Assembly (NCBI GenBank): GCA_030248225.1
Contig: JASANE010020490.1
Location: 24,144 to 88,143 of the forward strand
Direction of reading: 5' to 3'
Length of the DNA stretch: 64,000 nt
Source of the DNA: Trileptium ribeirensis
Taxonomy: Eukaryota > Nematoda > Enoplea > Enoplida > Thoracostomopsidae
Shown in pieces: positions 47,855 to 59,433 of this stretch. The notes under the pieces are model-generated. The model was not told the DNA's origin. It made no database searches and was given only the letters and a program-made list of their open reading frames with translations. A program made the translations under genes and the position numbers. The stretch's first letter is position 1, and each line of letters begins with the position of its first letter.

Positions 47855-50328
47855 GGCTTTCACTATATAGACTATATTACAACTTAGGTTATAACTTTAA
47901 TAAAATATAGTTTTACAGCTTTGAACTAAAAAAATTATGAAATCTAGTAGTACCTACGTAAACTCATGTATTAATAGCTAAAGTTACACGGAACGCATTA
48001 TGTAGTGGTTTTAAAACTGCTTGTCGAATGCATTTAATTTTTTAAATTGTCAAAAAATGGACAATTTCGTGCATATACAAACATACAAATGAAATAAATG
48101 ACTGATGTTCCACCGCATGCGTAAGACTTAAACAAAATGAGGCGAAAAGTGATAAAAATTAATGAAAATTTAGTAAAACACAGCAAAATAGGTGCAAATT
48201 AGGGAAAATTTTTGCAAAATTGGAAAAAATAAAAATTCGGAAAAATTCTATGAAAATCAAAAATTTACCACGTGACTTACCCCCACCCCTCCCTCGCGGA
48301 TCTTATTCTTATCAAAATCATCTATCACCAGCCCCTGAGCCAATAGACCTCAAACTGCTGGATCTTTTATACATTTTATATATAAGCAATGCTTAAACGC
48401 TGAAACCAAGTCCATGCTAAGCCCGTAACATAAAGAAAACTGGACAAATCGTATTACTGAAATGGATATTCGCATTAAATTATTTTTTATTGAAAGCACT
48501 TTAGTCACTCAAATTTAACACCGTTCGTGTTCAACACAGAATAAAAAATTTATTGAGTAAAAGCCGCTTTTTGATGCAACCATAACGGTATAATAGTAAA
48601 CATGATTCCATGTTAGATTTTTACTAAATAAAACCTATCCAAATATTTTGAAAGCTATATAATTGTTGCCGTTAGTTATCTTACAATACTGTTTAGCTCT
48701 ATGACGGCGACGTATATTATAGCAGTCCGGTGTTTGGTTTCATAGCTATCATAAAAAGGTTCATTTTATGACCTCAACAGCAGTCATTCAACACCTCATT
48801 ATGTTGCAACGGTGTACGATTGCTATGAGCAATTTCCCGATTTTTAACGACGGACTGCGAACATTGGAATTTTATTGTTCTAGTTAATATTAGGAAATTT
48901 TATTTAGTGTCATTATTCACGATATTTTGTGTAAGGATACGATTTCGTGTTGAGAAAATAATTTCGGGTTTTTCATAGCCTGATTTCACCAGATTTTTCT
49001 TGTAATACAACTTATCATTGGCGCAGATTCCCTCAAAACATTTGGTGTGGATGCGAGAGCGTTCAGTACGATTAAAAAATCTAAATGATAACATAAAGGC
49101 ATTATCACCTAGGATTTTGACCCTAGGACATCTGTACCAAAAGCTTTTGATCATGAACCTAATGTTAGGTGGGGATGCATCTCTCTCACCCCACCGCCTG
49201 AAATTGCGTCTATTACGAAGCTTATTAACCAAGTGTGCATTGGTAGTGGGAGATCCTGCGTAGTGGCGTTTGCATTAGGCGTTAAAGCCATCGCAGCAAG
49301 CTCAAGTCTTAGGCATTGACTTGCCACTACATAACAGCATATTGTGTTAAAAACATCATCTTAGCATTTCGTACAGTTATCATTCATGTCATAGTATAAC
49401 AAAATTGCTGAAGTTTCAACCACAGTGCCATATTTTATTGCGATCTGCAATAAAAGGCGTTGCCGGGACTATTAATCGTGAGCTGTGTAAGATTAAAAAA
49501 ATAAAAATGCAATTTGTATTTTGTTTGATAAAATCTAGCGCTACAATCGGTGAGTTACTTCAAACGTCGGCTTTGGGAACGTTTAAAGCAGTTTCGACGC
49601 TGTAACTAGATTTAAAACCATGTAGCTGTTACTATTAGCACACAAACTTAATATTTCGAACATGTTCGTTAAACGTTGCCTTTGAAACAAAATTTGAAAA
49701 TAAAAGCTTCTCATCAACAAATACAAATGAAGCGGTTTATGGATGGTTTCAAGCCGGCTGGTTTATTAAGCGGTTTATTTGATTGAAAATAAATATCTGT
49801 TTGTAGTAGATAAGTAAAAATAATACAGGCACGGCGACAACCAAGCAAACCTTCCATTTACATATAACAATTATAACTGGCAGATGTCAAAACTCTCATA
49901 ACCCAACGAAACCAACGAACAAATCCACGGCAATAAAACTGTTTACTTACGTAGATTGTTACAACAAGCATAGTTTGCATCGAATTCTATACTAATTCTG
50001 TAGTTCAAATATTGTGGTTGAATTATAGTAAAGTCACATGTATGGTTTTAGGAAATAGCTTTTCACTCTGCTAATGCTCATTCAGATTTGAGCGAGCTAG
50101 GATTAGATTGAGGTCACAGATCAAAAATGATGCTTCATTTCAATTGATTGAAAATGAAAATATCGGAATAGCGTGACACCACGCAGGATTCAGCAGACAA
50201 GAGATAAGATTTTTGGTAGTATTGATACAACTAGGCAGTGCCGTTTTGAACTATTTCTGAAAATCGGTAGACGGGAGACGGGGGATGCTTCCCACAAAAT
50301 TATATAATATATGATCAATATTAGTATG
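47855..50328. other. No supported gene; one unassigned open stretch
   Basis: 49018-49263 (+, 81 codons, with ALSPRILTLGHLYQKLLIMN) and 48900-49232 (-, 110 codons) overlap on opposite strands. Neither is recognised; decayed element sequence is likely. 48120-48260 is an A-rich dispersed repeat (gtgataaaaattaatgaaaa and similar) that resembles parts of 56610-56700 and 61330-61400. Confidence 0.35.
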
Positions 50329-50913
50329 GACAAGAGTCGATGATTATTCACTATCCTCAAGAGTATGGCACTCTTCAGCTTTCCCTTAGCTCCCGCGGTA
50401 TGTTGCAGACGTTTTCGCCCTTAGCCCTCCCAATTTTATACCCACTTGGTAGGTTATAAAAATGATTACCCATGTTCTTGGACCACCGACCTGTACCCCA
50501 CCAATTTTCATGGACCACTAAATTTACACTCCACCCATGTTCATGGACCACTCAATTCAGACTCCCTCAGATTCATGGACCACCAACTTATACCCACCCA
50601 TTGTATCGGACCATTATTTCAGACTCCTCCCATGTTCTTATACCACTTCAAAATATTTTATAAAATAAAAAAGTGGTCCGAGAACATAGGTGTGGTGTGA
50701 AATAATGGCCCAAAGTCATGGGAGATTGGGGTGAAAACTTCGTAGACCACGAACCTGGATGGGGTAGTCATGTTCATGACCAACCGAGTGGGTCATAAAC
50801 CTGGGAGGTGTAAGGGCGAAAACGACTGTGACATATCGTGGGAGCTAGTAATAGAAAGCTGAAGAGTGTCACATTCTTCACTGAAGTCAATCATCATCGA
50901 CTCTTGGTGTAGG
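50329..50913. mobile_element. Fold-back element, about 585 bp, 10-bp target duplication
   Basis: The left arm from caagagtcgatgattatt and the right arm ending atcatcatcgactcttg are inverted copies. Further matching blocks are cactcttcagctttc and cgttttcgcccttacacctccc. The middle holds a run of about 35-40-bp units (cccatgttcatggaccac). tattagtatg occurs at 50319-50328 and 50914-50923, a possible target duplication of the size seen with MULE-type elements. The 84-codon frame at 50446 is a translation of the internal units. Confidence 0.7.
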
Positions 50914-52465
50914 TATTAGTATGACATTCGTCGAAATCACCATATAAAATCTTCTGGCATGACGCGTTCCATTCACTTATCTCACCCTGATCCTGCAGAG
51001 AGTTACCCCCTCGTGTTTTGGGCGCGGGTGTCGTGGTATAAGGGAGAAAAATTTGAACCAGCCGCCTACATTTTGAAAGGAGTATAACCACAACGACCAC
51101 CTCTCAAAACTAGGAGGACGGTGGAGGAAAATTTAATTTTCAAACGGCATCCAAAATTGAGGGAAACAGGTGTCTGAACAAATGTTTCTCAATAAGAACA
51201 TGAACCCAAAAAGTGAGGGATTAACCGTCCAGAACCAGTTGGATAAGGTCAAGCTGAACCCTCGTCATGCCCGACGCTTTTATATGGTGACGTTGAAGTG
51301 TCATACTCTTCTCTAGAAACCGTCATAAACTCTTGATACTATATAGTCAAAATCTCAAGTTAAGTGTCATAACTTTTTGTTTGTAATCTTTCTAACGATA
51401 TCCTTCCTTATATGTTTACATGTTTGCCGCTATTGTATTGCACATTATATACCTCTTTTACCATGACATACATTGTAATTAATTTTTAGAACAGGTAGGA
51501 AAACTGAAGTTTCTAACTACAATTTGCGCATCCCTCAAGACTTTGCACAGCCCTGCCAAGGTTCTAGCATTGCATCAAACTTTCCATGGAATCTGCGCCG
51601 CTGTTTCTAATATGTTTTATAGTGTAAATATGAAATGTTGTAACATGATACATATTAAAAGATCCATGACAGACGCTTCCAGCTTGCAAGACTGGCGCGC
51701 TACCACTACACCACAGATCCCGATCACATCGTATTTAGCTACGCTATATACGCTAGCGTAGTGAGATATTACACATATATGTGCAAAAACTAGGATGAGG
51801 CGAATAAATATGGCCACCATATACGCCTTCTTGGGTAATGGCTTCGGATTCTTGCAAAGACGTTGGAATTGGAAAGGTGGTGCCCAGGTGGCGCTTTTCA
51901 GATTTTGTTGATGGGGTGCACCTATATATTGTGTCTCCACAATTTTGAAATTCGGATTTGCAAATGTTCTAACGCATATAGTTTTCTCTACGTTTTCTCA
52001 AGGAATATTTATACAATTTTCTACTGACGTCTTTTGATGAATGGTAGTAACAATTTAGCAGAATCCAGGTCGCAAGGGAATAATACTATGAAAATAAAGG
52101 AAATTCGAATTGTTTTCACTGTTATTATTGCAGAAAATTTTAACATGGTTTGGAAAACCAATATCATTAATGATATTATACTATATAATTGACTAATTAA
52201 TTGATATTTTTCTCTAGTGACATTTTTGGTATATGTATACAATCAGAAATCGGGCATCCTGGGGCTACGTACCGTCACATAGACAGCTTTATCATCAACT
52301 AAAATCATTTGGTTTTTACGAAAATTTGACAAAGCAGTGTAGAGTAGCGGTTTAGAACAAAATTTAAACATTATATCTCACACTCGCCGTCTTTAACAGA
52401 ATTGGGTACTAAAGTGACACAAAATCAAAGTTTAGCTTAATCTAAGAATGGTGATTGAGCTTGGT
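50914..52465. other. No supported protein gene; tRNA-like patch at 51660-51722
   Basis: Unrecognised frames only, for example the minus-strand frame 51617-51940, which overlaps the tRNA-like sequence. Confidence 0.45.
51660..51722 (-). pseudogene. tRNA-Ala(TGC)-like sequence without a T-arm
   Basis: On the minus strand gggatctgtggtgtagtgg then tagcgcgccagtcttgcaag. The tggtgtagtgg text matches a pol III A box. The anticodon stem ccagt/gctgg with loop cttgcaa would give anticodon TGC. The T-arm expected next is replaced by sequence without the GGTTCGA motif. Most likely a tRNA-derived SINE head or a tRNA pseudogene. Confidence 0.4.
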
Positions 52466-52790
52466 TTACTGAGAATTTCACAAGGATACAGAATCTCTTG
52501 GCTTAAATGGACTCATGCGTCATATTTTGAATGTCCGTACAGACGGGATCTTGATCGTCTATACAAACCTGTCACTCTAGTTGCGTGTCATATTATGATC
52601 GTATTAATATCGTTCATTAACACATTGCCAATGATGAGCGTTGTTTACTGAGAACCTTCTAAAAATACAGAATCTCTGGGTTAAAATGTACAGATATGCC
52701 GTACTAATAATTTCCTTACGAGTGAGAGGGTTCTTGATCATCTCCGCAGACCTGTCACACTAGCTGATATAACCATATTAATATTATCAT
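52466..52790 (+). repeat. Diverged tandem duplication, spacing about 180 bp
   Basis: tttactgagaatttcacaag (near 52466) and tttactgagaaccttctaaa (near 52646) start two units. Both continue with atacagaatctctgg-like text and end with cctgtcac.ctagttg-like text. The second unit then has three nearly identical cattatcatataaccatatt-type strings (52763-52823). Confidence 0.6.
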
Positions 52791-53844
52791 ATAACCATAT
52801 TACTATCATATAACCATATTAATCTCAAGTTCATTAACAAATTCGCAATAAGAGCAATATTAAACTCGTTAATTTAACTTCTGAAGATACTGAACGTTGC
52901 CACAACTATATATTTATTTATTTATTTCGTCTAAAATGTGGATTCACAAATCGAGACGCCTGCCACATATTGTTTCATTCGACAAGAGCAGATATATAGA
53001 TGATTTGTAAAGCCATTTATAGTTACCGCGGCAGCAATATATGTATATGCGATGAAGCTGTTCTATTTGAGAGATCTGACACAACGGTAAAAGTGTGATC
53101 GCCCGACTTAAATAACCTAGAGAGAGTGGCAAATTTAGGATTTACATGAAAATTTGCTAAATTTCGAGGTTTGATAAAAATACTGAACCTCAAAGAAATC
53201 GTTTTGGAGGCCCTGACCCAATGGTCCACTAATGCGTATGCCCATGATTGCAACTAGCACCCTTCACCATTTGGTTTCAAATATAATTGTTTCGTCTCAA
53301 AGGAGCCATTTTGAAACGAACGAAAACAATATTGAAATTACCAGTGATTTCAAAATAATAATAGTAATAAAATATTAATAAAATCAGTTACAGAAATATC
53401 AATAATTGTCAAAACAGGAAATCTATGATGTAAACTATAGAACCCAACTGCAAATGAAGAGAAGCAGCTCAGTAGCGTTAATGATAATCACGCAAACTTT
53501 TAAGCAAATGATTTTCAAGTAGCGTTGGTCACGCATCTTGCTAATCAATATAAACCGAGCGTCACGAATGTTATTTAACACATTTTGTGAGATATCACTG
53601 TGAAAATTGCGTCGAAAATCGTGCATTTTCTGTTTATTTAGGTAAACATGTAACAATCCAGGGTATTTGTCGGAAAAGTTAAGCTAGGGCCATGTCGAAA
53701 TCAGCGGATCAATCTGACACTTGAAAGTTTAAAAGAAAATTTTTTGTAGTTTTATGTTATGCGTGCTACAAGCACGGCTACAAAAAAAGATTTTTTTATA
53801 TAAATGAACTCTGATTGGTACGGTTGGTACGTTTCAATAATATC

Positions 53845-54072
53845 TTACATAATAAAGAAGCCATATGCGTAGTGGTCATTGATGCAAGTCTCACATTCAT
53901 GAAATCGAATGTCCGACCCCTCTGTGTCGCAAAATGTTCTTCCACATGAGGCTGGGGCCACATTGTTCCATGGTGCCGTAATGTTACGGAATGTGCCATT
54001 ATGCAGAAACTGCTGGGCGATATACGCAGATACATGGTAAAAAGCACAATCAAATTTCAATTCATTTCTCGA
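53845..54072 (-). CDS. Candidate terminal exon, cysteine-rich, unknown
   Basis: After a plausible acceptor (tactcattttaag, minus strand) the frame reads FDCAFYHVSAYIAQQFLHNG, then TAPWNNVAPASCGRTFC and FHECETCINDHYAYG, ending in a stop at 53845. Cysteine spacing in the tail is C-x4-C-x10-C-x2-C. Base composition is clearly less AT-rich than the neighbouring sequence, as in real coding DNA. I do not recognise the family. No upstream exon is visible and no polyadenylation signal is obvious. Confidence 0.3.
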   Translation of the reverse strand, partial: SRNELKFDCAFYHVSAYIAQQFLHNGTFRNITAPWNNVAPASCGRTFCDTEGSDIRFHECETCINDHYAYGFFIM

Positions 54073-54109
54073 CTTAAAATGAGTATGATGATTGATTTGA
54101 TTTAATCGA

Positions 54110-54560
54110 TTTGATTTCATTTTTGACACAAAAAACTAGATCTAAATTCATTAATAATGAATTTGATTTCAGCCAATTTAAACGCATTTGTCAAAATTAA
54201 ATTCAAATTGTATAAATTATATGAATGAGATGACTGCTAATTGAGTTATATGAATTTAAAATTAAATTATTTGAAGAAACTGATAAGTTTATCAAACCAA
54301 AACTGAATATGTAACAAATTTGATATTAATTGGTTTAATTTGGTATCAGTTTTTTCAAACACTAGTAATTTTAAATTCATATCACCAATGATTTGATTTA
54401 TTCAATTTGATATGAGTTTCGACAAATGAATTTGATTGAAATCAAATTTCAACTCAATTTGATTTCATTCAAATTTGATTAAACTTGATTTCAATCAAAT
54501 TTCAATTGGATTTCATTTAATCAAATTATTATTTTATGAAATCAAATTGATTCATTTTTG
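54110..54560. repeat. Degenerate low-complexity AT repeat
   Basis: Many variants of aaatttgatttcaatcaaat, with both orientations intermixed, fill this stretch. No coding content. Confidence 0.8.
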
Positions 54561-54778
54561 TTAATTTCAATTTCAGTTTTGGCGCCAATCGCTAAATCAT
54601 ATCGAATATGTTAATCATACACAACTCATTTTAAAAAGTGAAATGAAACGGAATTCTGTTTTGCTTTTTACCATATTTTATCATAGGTCCCATATTATCA
54701 TAACGGTAACTATCACTGTATGCTTCATACTTGTACGTAAGCATAAAATACATTGTTTTTGTCTATATGAGCCATGTA

Positions 54779-54893
54779 CTAAGCCTAAGCCAAAGTCGGG
54801 GGCCGCCGCCCACCGAATCCCTGCTCTATGCTCTTTTTTTCTAACGCTATAACGTCCGGCCCCTAAAGTTGACATGTGCCTTGTTTTTTTATC
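54779..54893. repeat. Third relative of the 36545-36760 MITE family
   Basis: ctaagcctaagccaaagtcg, then gggggccgccgcccaccgaa, ctctatgctcttttttt, taacgctataacgtccggcc and a gacatgtgcc end follow, in order, the reverse complement of the MITE interior and right end. Outer limits uncertain. Confidence 0.5.
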
Positions 54894-55000
54894 AAACTAA
54901 AGCAAAAATTGTGCCGTGTAAGCAATCTAATTTGTAAGCCAATTGTGTGAGCGAGCATACATTCGCAGTTTATTCATGAAGTAGATAATATAGAAACTTG

Positions 55001-56051
55001 GGCAGTCTAAGTCTAATATCGGGGCCCAAGAAATGAAAAAAATTTTTTGCTCCGATTTGCCTAAAATTTTGCATACGGGGGTTTTCCAGTATGGGGAATT
55101 CATTTTTGACACTTTTAGCGAAAAAAAATTTTTTGACCAAAAAAATTTTTTTTGACCCAAAAAATTTTGAAAAAAATTTTTTTTGCCGAAATTCACCCAA
55201 AACCATTTTTTGATGCCAACAGAAAAATCAACATATTCAACTTACTTTTTGGATTTGATGCAGTGCAGCTTGGTGAGCGCAACTAAGCAGCATCTCTTAA
55301 ATTTCGTCGAGAGTCCTTCTTCATAATACACTTTGCGAACATAGAGCTGGAATTCGGGCGTCCCTCCTCCTTTTGCTGGCTTGGGACAGTCAAGCAAATA
55401 CTTTGCTTGGCATGCTTTTGGGGGCAACGCCACTTGAAACCAGCCACACAGGCATCCCGTGTCATGGTCATTTCACGTGCACAAACCGGACACTCTACTT
55501 GAGTGTGTATGATGTTATGCCGCTGCAAAAATGCAACGGCAGCTCGTTCGTCCCTTAGCTGTTCTGTTATCTCAAAAACATCCATTTCCAAAAAGCATTC
55601 GGATCCAAACAAAAACTAAGCAGGCGGTAAACGATGAAAGTGTTACAAAATTAGCTAGCGTGAGAAAAAGTAAACGAAATGTGAGAAGACGAGGCAACAA
55701 TTACAAAGCCAGATAGCAAGCGTGAGAAAAAATAAAGACTCTCGACGAAATTTAAGAGATGCTGCTTAGTTGCGCTCACCAAGCTGCACTGCATCAAATC
55801 CAAAAAGTAAGTTGAATATGTTGATTTTTCTGTTGGCATCAAAAAATGGTTTTGGGTGAATTTCGGCAAAAAAAATTTTTTTCAAAATTTTTTGGGTCAA
55901 AAAAAAATTTTTTTGGTCAAAAAATTTTTTTTCGCTAAAAGTGTCAAAAATGAATTCCCCATACCGGAAAAAACCCCCGTATGCAAAATTTTAGGCAAAT
56001 CGGAGCAAAAAATTTTTTTCATTTCTTGGGCCCCGATATTAGACTTATGCC
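55001..56051 (-). mobile_element. Merlin-type DNA transposon, internally deleted (1051 bp)
   Basis: Inverted repeats of 315 bp (55001-55315 and 55737-56051) are nearly identical. The left starts ggcagtctaagtctaatatc and the right, reverse-complemented, ggcataagtctaatatc. The 8-bp sequence gaaacttg flanks both ends exactly (54993-55000 and 56052-56059). The arms contain alternating A and T runs. The 421-bp centre holds a transposase N-terminus (next entry). GG ends, an 8-bp duplication and an ISXO2/IS1595-like zinc ribbon together identify the Merlin superfamily. It is non-autonomous: there is no DDE catalytic domain. Confidence 0.85.
55283..55612 (-). pseudogene. Merlin transposase N-terminal zinc-ribbon remnant
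   Basis: A 109-codon frame reads RDERAAVAFLQRHNII at about residues 19-34, then VECPVCAREMTMTRD and GFKWRCPQKHAKQSICL. This is the zinc ribbon that opens IS1595/ISXO2-like transposases: C-x2-C, then W-[KR]-C followed by basic residues and a second cysteine. In full-length relatives the text then passes into R.GSFF and the DDE domain. Here the frame turns into unrelated residues and runs into the inverted repeat, ending DSRRNLRDAA and a stop. Not catalytically competent; it could at most bind DNA. Confidence 0.7.
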
Positions 56052-56960
56052 GAAACTTGAAAACTGAAAAACTTTTAGCTTCGAATAAAAAATCTACACA
56101 GTTCTACTAGCGCTTTTATCACCAGCCAGTTTAATAAATAATAATTTAATGTTTATTTTGACAAATTTTTCACAATATGTTTTATATACTACAGAAAATC
56201 AGCTTGGTACCAAGTTGTAATGTAAAAATTTACAGTAAAACGTGAAAAGAAAGAGATGAAATCGAACAAAACTGCCCATAAAATTTTATATCTCTTCTAA
56301 TCTAAAATTAAATAACAAAGAAGCTGTACAAAGCGTTGTTTCAGGTATATTTGTATGTAAGTACACATAACAACATGTATCGATATATAAAGATTTATGA
56401 ACTTATGTATAGTTATATATAGTTGTGCTTACGTAGTATAACTACATACGCACATACGTAATTATACAATATTGGCATATATTACAATGCGTACGCAGAA
56501 CTATACGCAGACATGCTCATACGGTGACAGGGGTGGTTATTCCCTGGAGTTCGGACCCACCCAGTTCAACAAGCGTCCCAGCATCGAATACGCGAAGAAA
56601 ATTTCGGCAACAATATACAAAAATCGGGCAAAATGAGCAAAAATTGCGCGAAACTGTGAAAAATTGGTAAAATGAGTGCCAAAACATGTTGAAAATTTTA
56701 GGTTCACAAATTTATTCCGCCTGGCGGTCTTCCCCCCACGGCGACAACCTGATTCCCTTATCGAACGAACTTTCCTGGCGCATCCGCTATCCCCCATTGG
56801 GACTTCGGACCGCGCCCATGTATGGTTATACGTATATAGTGGTGTAAAATGAACCAGTATTGAAACATATTATGCATTTGTTTATATCTATATACAAACG
56901 AGTGCTCTTATAGCGAAATTCTCTGGGGGCGAATCGAAAATTTACTAAAAACTCATATTT
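56052..56960. other. No supported gene; dispersed repeat patch
   Basis: 56530-56825 holds a patch with aaaaatcgggcaaaatgagc, gtaaaatgagtgccaaaac and GC-rich edges. It resembles 61260-61560 (aaaaatcggcgaaaaat, gtaaatgagtgccaaaaag), and the two are probably copies of one dispersed repeat. The rest is AT-rich. Confidence 0.5.
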
Positions 56961-56967
56961 ACTATAT

Positions 56968-57790
56968 TCGCATGTAATTTAGTATAGATAAAGGTGCTCC
57001 TTTTGTTTAGCACATTCCCAGGCTGAAATTGGTCAATTTTGAAGATACCATAATTTTTGGTAAAGATAAGACTCAACTCGACGAGCTGGTTCAGAAAATA
57101 TGTATCTCGGCCATTCTTATAATTTTTTCGATTTTATTATCGAAAATAACTTTCGCATATAATTTAGTGTAGACAATTAAGATCTTTTCGCGTAGTCTTT
57201 TCCCAGGCCAAAAATTGGCCATTTTTGAATATACAGCGACAATTTCGATAGGATTTGAATTAGCTCGACAAGCCGGTTCAGAAAATATCTATTTGGCTCA
57301 GGTTCACCAAAACTTTCTTCAATTTTTTTTGGGGTTCTCTTGGTACCTAAAATTTTCCGAAAAAGATTTTTCCGGTGAAAGTTAAATTATATTTATCATT
57401 CGAATCGCATTGACGGGCTGAGTCGAATGGTAGTAAATAAGATAAATTGGTTCATGGGTTAAGGAGTTATTGTCATTTTGTACTACTAAGTCTCAGGCTA
57501 AGCATGAATTACCCCAAGTCTAATTCGTTAACCCTAAATCGCTTATTCTGATTTTACCACCATTCGCCTCAACTGATCAATGCGGTCAGAATTACATCGT
57601 TTATCGACAAACTTTTTTCGAAAATTTTGGGCACCAAGGGGACCAAAAATTTCCTCATAAAACTGAGCCAAATGCAAAACAGGCATTTTCTGTTGAGCTG
57701 AGACGAATAGTTCCAAATTTATTGCTGTATCTTCAAAATTCAGCTACTTCGAGCGGGAGGGAGGGGCTAAAGGAAAAGGCCTCACAGTTG
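56968..57790. repeat. Tandem (about 185 bp) plus inverted repeat block
   Basis: tcgcatgtaatttagtatag (56968) and tcgcatataatttagtgtag (57153) begin two units sharing cccaggc..aaattgg and cgac.agc.ggttcagaaaat blocks. From about 57170 to 57480 the sequence is inverted at 57520-57790 around a centre near 57490. For example ggttctcttggtacctaaaa faces ttttgggcaccaaggggacc. Probably a fold-back element whose left arm has duplicated. Confidence 0.65.
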
Positions 57791-57830
57791 GGGCGAGACC
57801 AAACGAACATTACACTATAAGAATATTTTC

Positions 57831-59240
57831 GCTATTAGTACACCCTAGTGTAAATGTATCATGTAAATATATCTATATATTTAACAATGTTAAAAATATG
57901 CTAATCGGCTATTAACATCAATAATCTGCCGCTAAACTTTTATTTTTGGTATTGAATAAACTTTTATGAAATTAATACACAGAGTTTTCTTTGCGAAATA
58001 CTTATTTTTATGTTTGATAAATAATTGTCGGGTTGAGAGAGATTTCGTATTTTTCAAACAACATATAACGTCAGGTTTAGCATTGGCAGCTTTGCAAAGA
58101 TATGTATTTGAATTGAGCTATTCGTGTAAACGCCTCATAACAACAAAACCATAAGTCCTCACTGTCTTTGTCAACGATTTAAGACTAAAATTTACTCAAA
58201 AACACATAAAAATAGTCAGTTGCACGTTTACTATGTTTGTGCTTCAAATATATTTTTCAACCGCCACAATTATGGGTTTCAAAATTAAAAATGTAAATTT
58301 AGTATTGATAACAAAATTCAGTTGCAGGTGTCCACGTTTTAGTGAGTCGGCAGCGCATTGCAGGGATATGTTCACACGCACAAGGGATTAGGGGATATGA
58401 GTAACGGGCACCCTCACCCCAAAGAAATTAGCCTAGGGCTACGCCCTTCGTTCTGCCATCTCCCCAAAAGATATGTGTGGACGATACTTTCTATTTAGGA
58501 ATGATCTTTGCTCTTAATATTACCGGCTATCTGCCAAGTATTACATAAGTACATTTTTTCAAATAACTATATTACGTATTTTTATATCGTAGATTCAATA
58601 TCATTCTCGGATTTCTGCACTTTAGCTATACGCTCTTCGAATACAAGAACCGAGTCATCCAGAATACAGTGGAGTATTTCTATATATAGTCAACATGCTG
58701 TATGAGGTTTTGATTTAATGCTTATGTAATCTTTGAGATAATAGACTAAAAGTCAACTGGTACGCTTCAAGTCCATGAATGTTGGTTGGTAGTTTCTTTC
58801 TGCTTAAATTTTCAGACGTCATACAGGTCCATGTTTTGTATGATCAGCGAAGTAAAAGAAAACATGTGCCTGAAGTCGGTGAATACACGTAAAATATCTA
58901 ACATTTGCTTCAATAATTCGTTCACACTGCACTACCGAAACTAAATTTCTGTATTTTGTATTTTCTATATTTGGGACATACAATTGAATTGCGTTTAGCG
59001 AGCGCTATAAAATAGAAAACAGAGCATCTAAATCATATCACAAGCTGTTTTGTAGGTGTATTATTAGAGATAACGTGTTCGATGTGTACCTGATCAAAAT
59101 CCTCTGTTGTTCCAAGAACTAATGAAAAAAATTCTGTCAACCGGCGGCAAAAGCCATTTCGGTTTTTCTTACAAGCTCGACCTGTTTACAGGCATTTAAA
59201 TTGCTAACAATGTTTGCAATACAGTAAATGTGATAAATCT
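57831..59240. other. No supported gene
   Basis: AT-rich, unrecognised short frames. Confidence 0.5.
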
Positions 59241-59433
59241 GTGCAGACAAATGTCTGAATGCACGGTTAGCTACATAACAAGTCAGTTGTAGCATAGGTA
59301 ACAGTGCGTTTAAAGGTTTGTACGCACAGTAACTCGTTCAAACTCGTGCTATCGCACTCGTTTAAACTCCTCACAAACCATGCGTACAGCTTTTGAACGT
59401 ACTGTTACCTATGCTACAACTATTACTTGTAAC
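59241..59433 (-). mobile_element. 193-bp palindromic element, copy 2
   Basis: It is the reverse complement of copy 1 at 47662-47854, with the same 193-bp length and the same 135-bp inner palindrome (59286-59420). About one base in ten differs. No shared target duplication is evident at either copy, so the exact ends are set by where the two copies stop matching. Confidence 0.85.

Noticed and set aside
49018..49263. 81-codon + frame and the overlapping 110-codon - frame
   Set aside because: Mutually overlapping, unrecognised, and no splice or start context favours either.
50446..50700. 84-codon frame with repeated HGPL peptides
   Set aside because: Translation of tandem units inside the fold-back element.
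54927..55206. Phe/Lys-rich frames on the minus strand, and the matching + frame at 55856-56110
   Set aside because: They come from alternating A and T runs in the Merlin inverted repeats; the two frames mirror each other because the arms are inverted copies.
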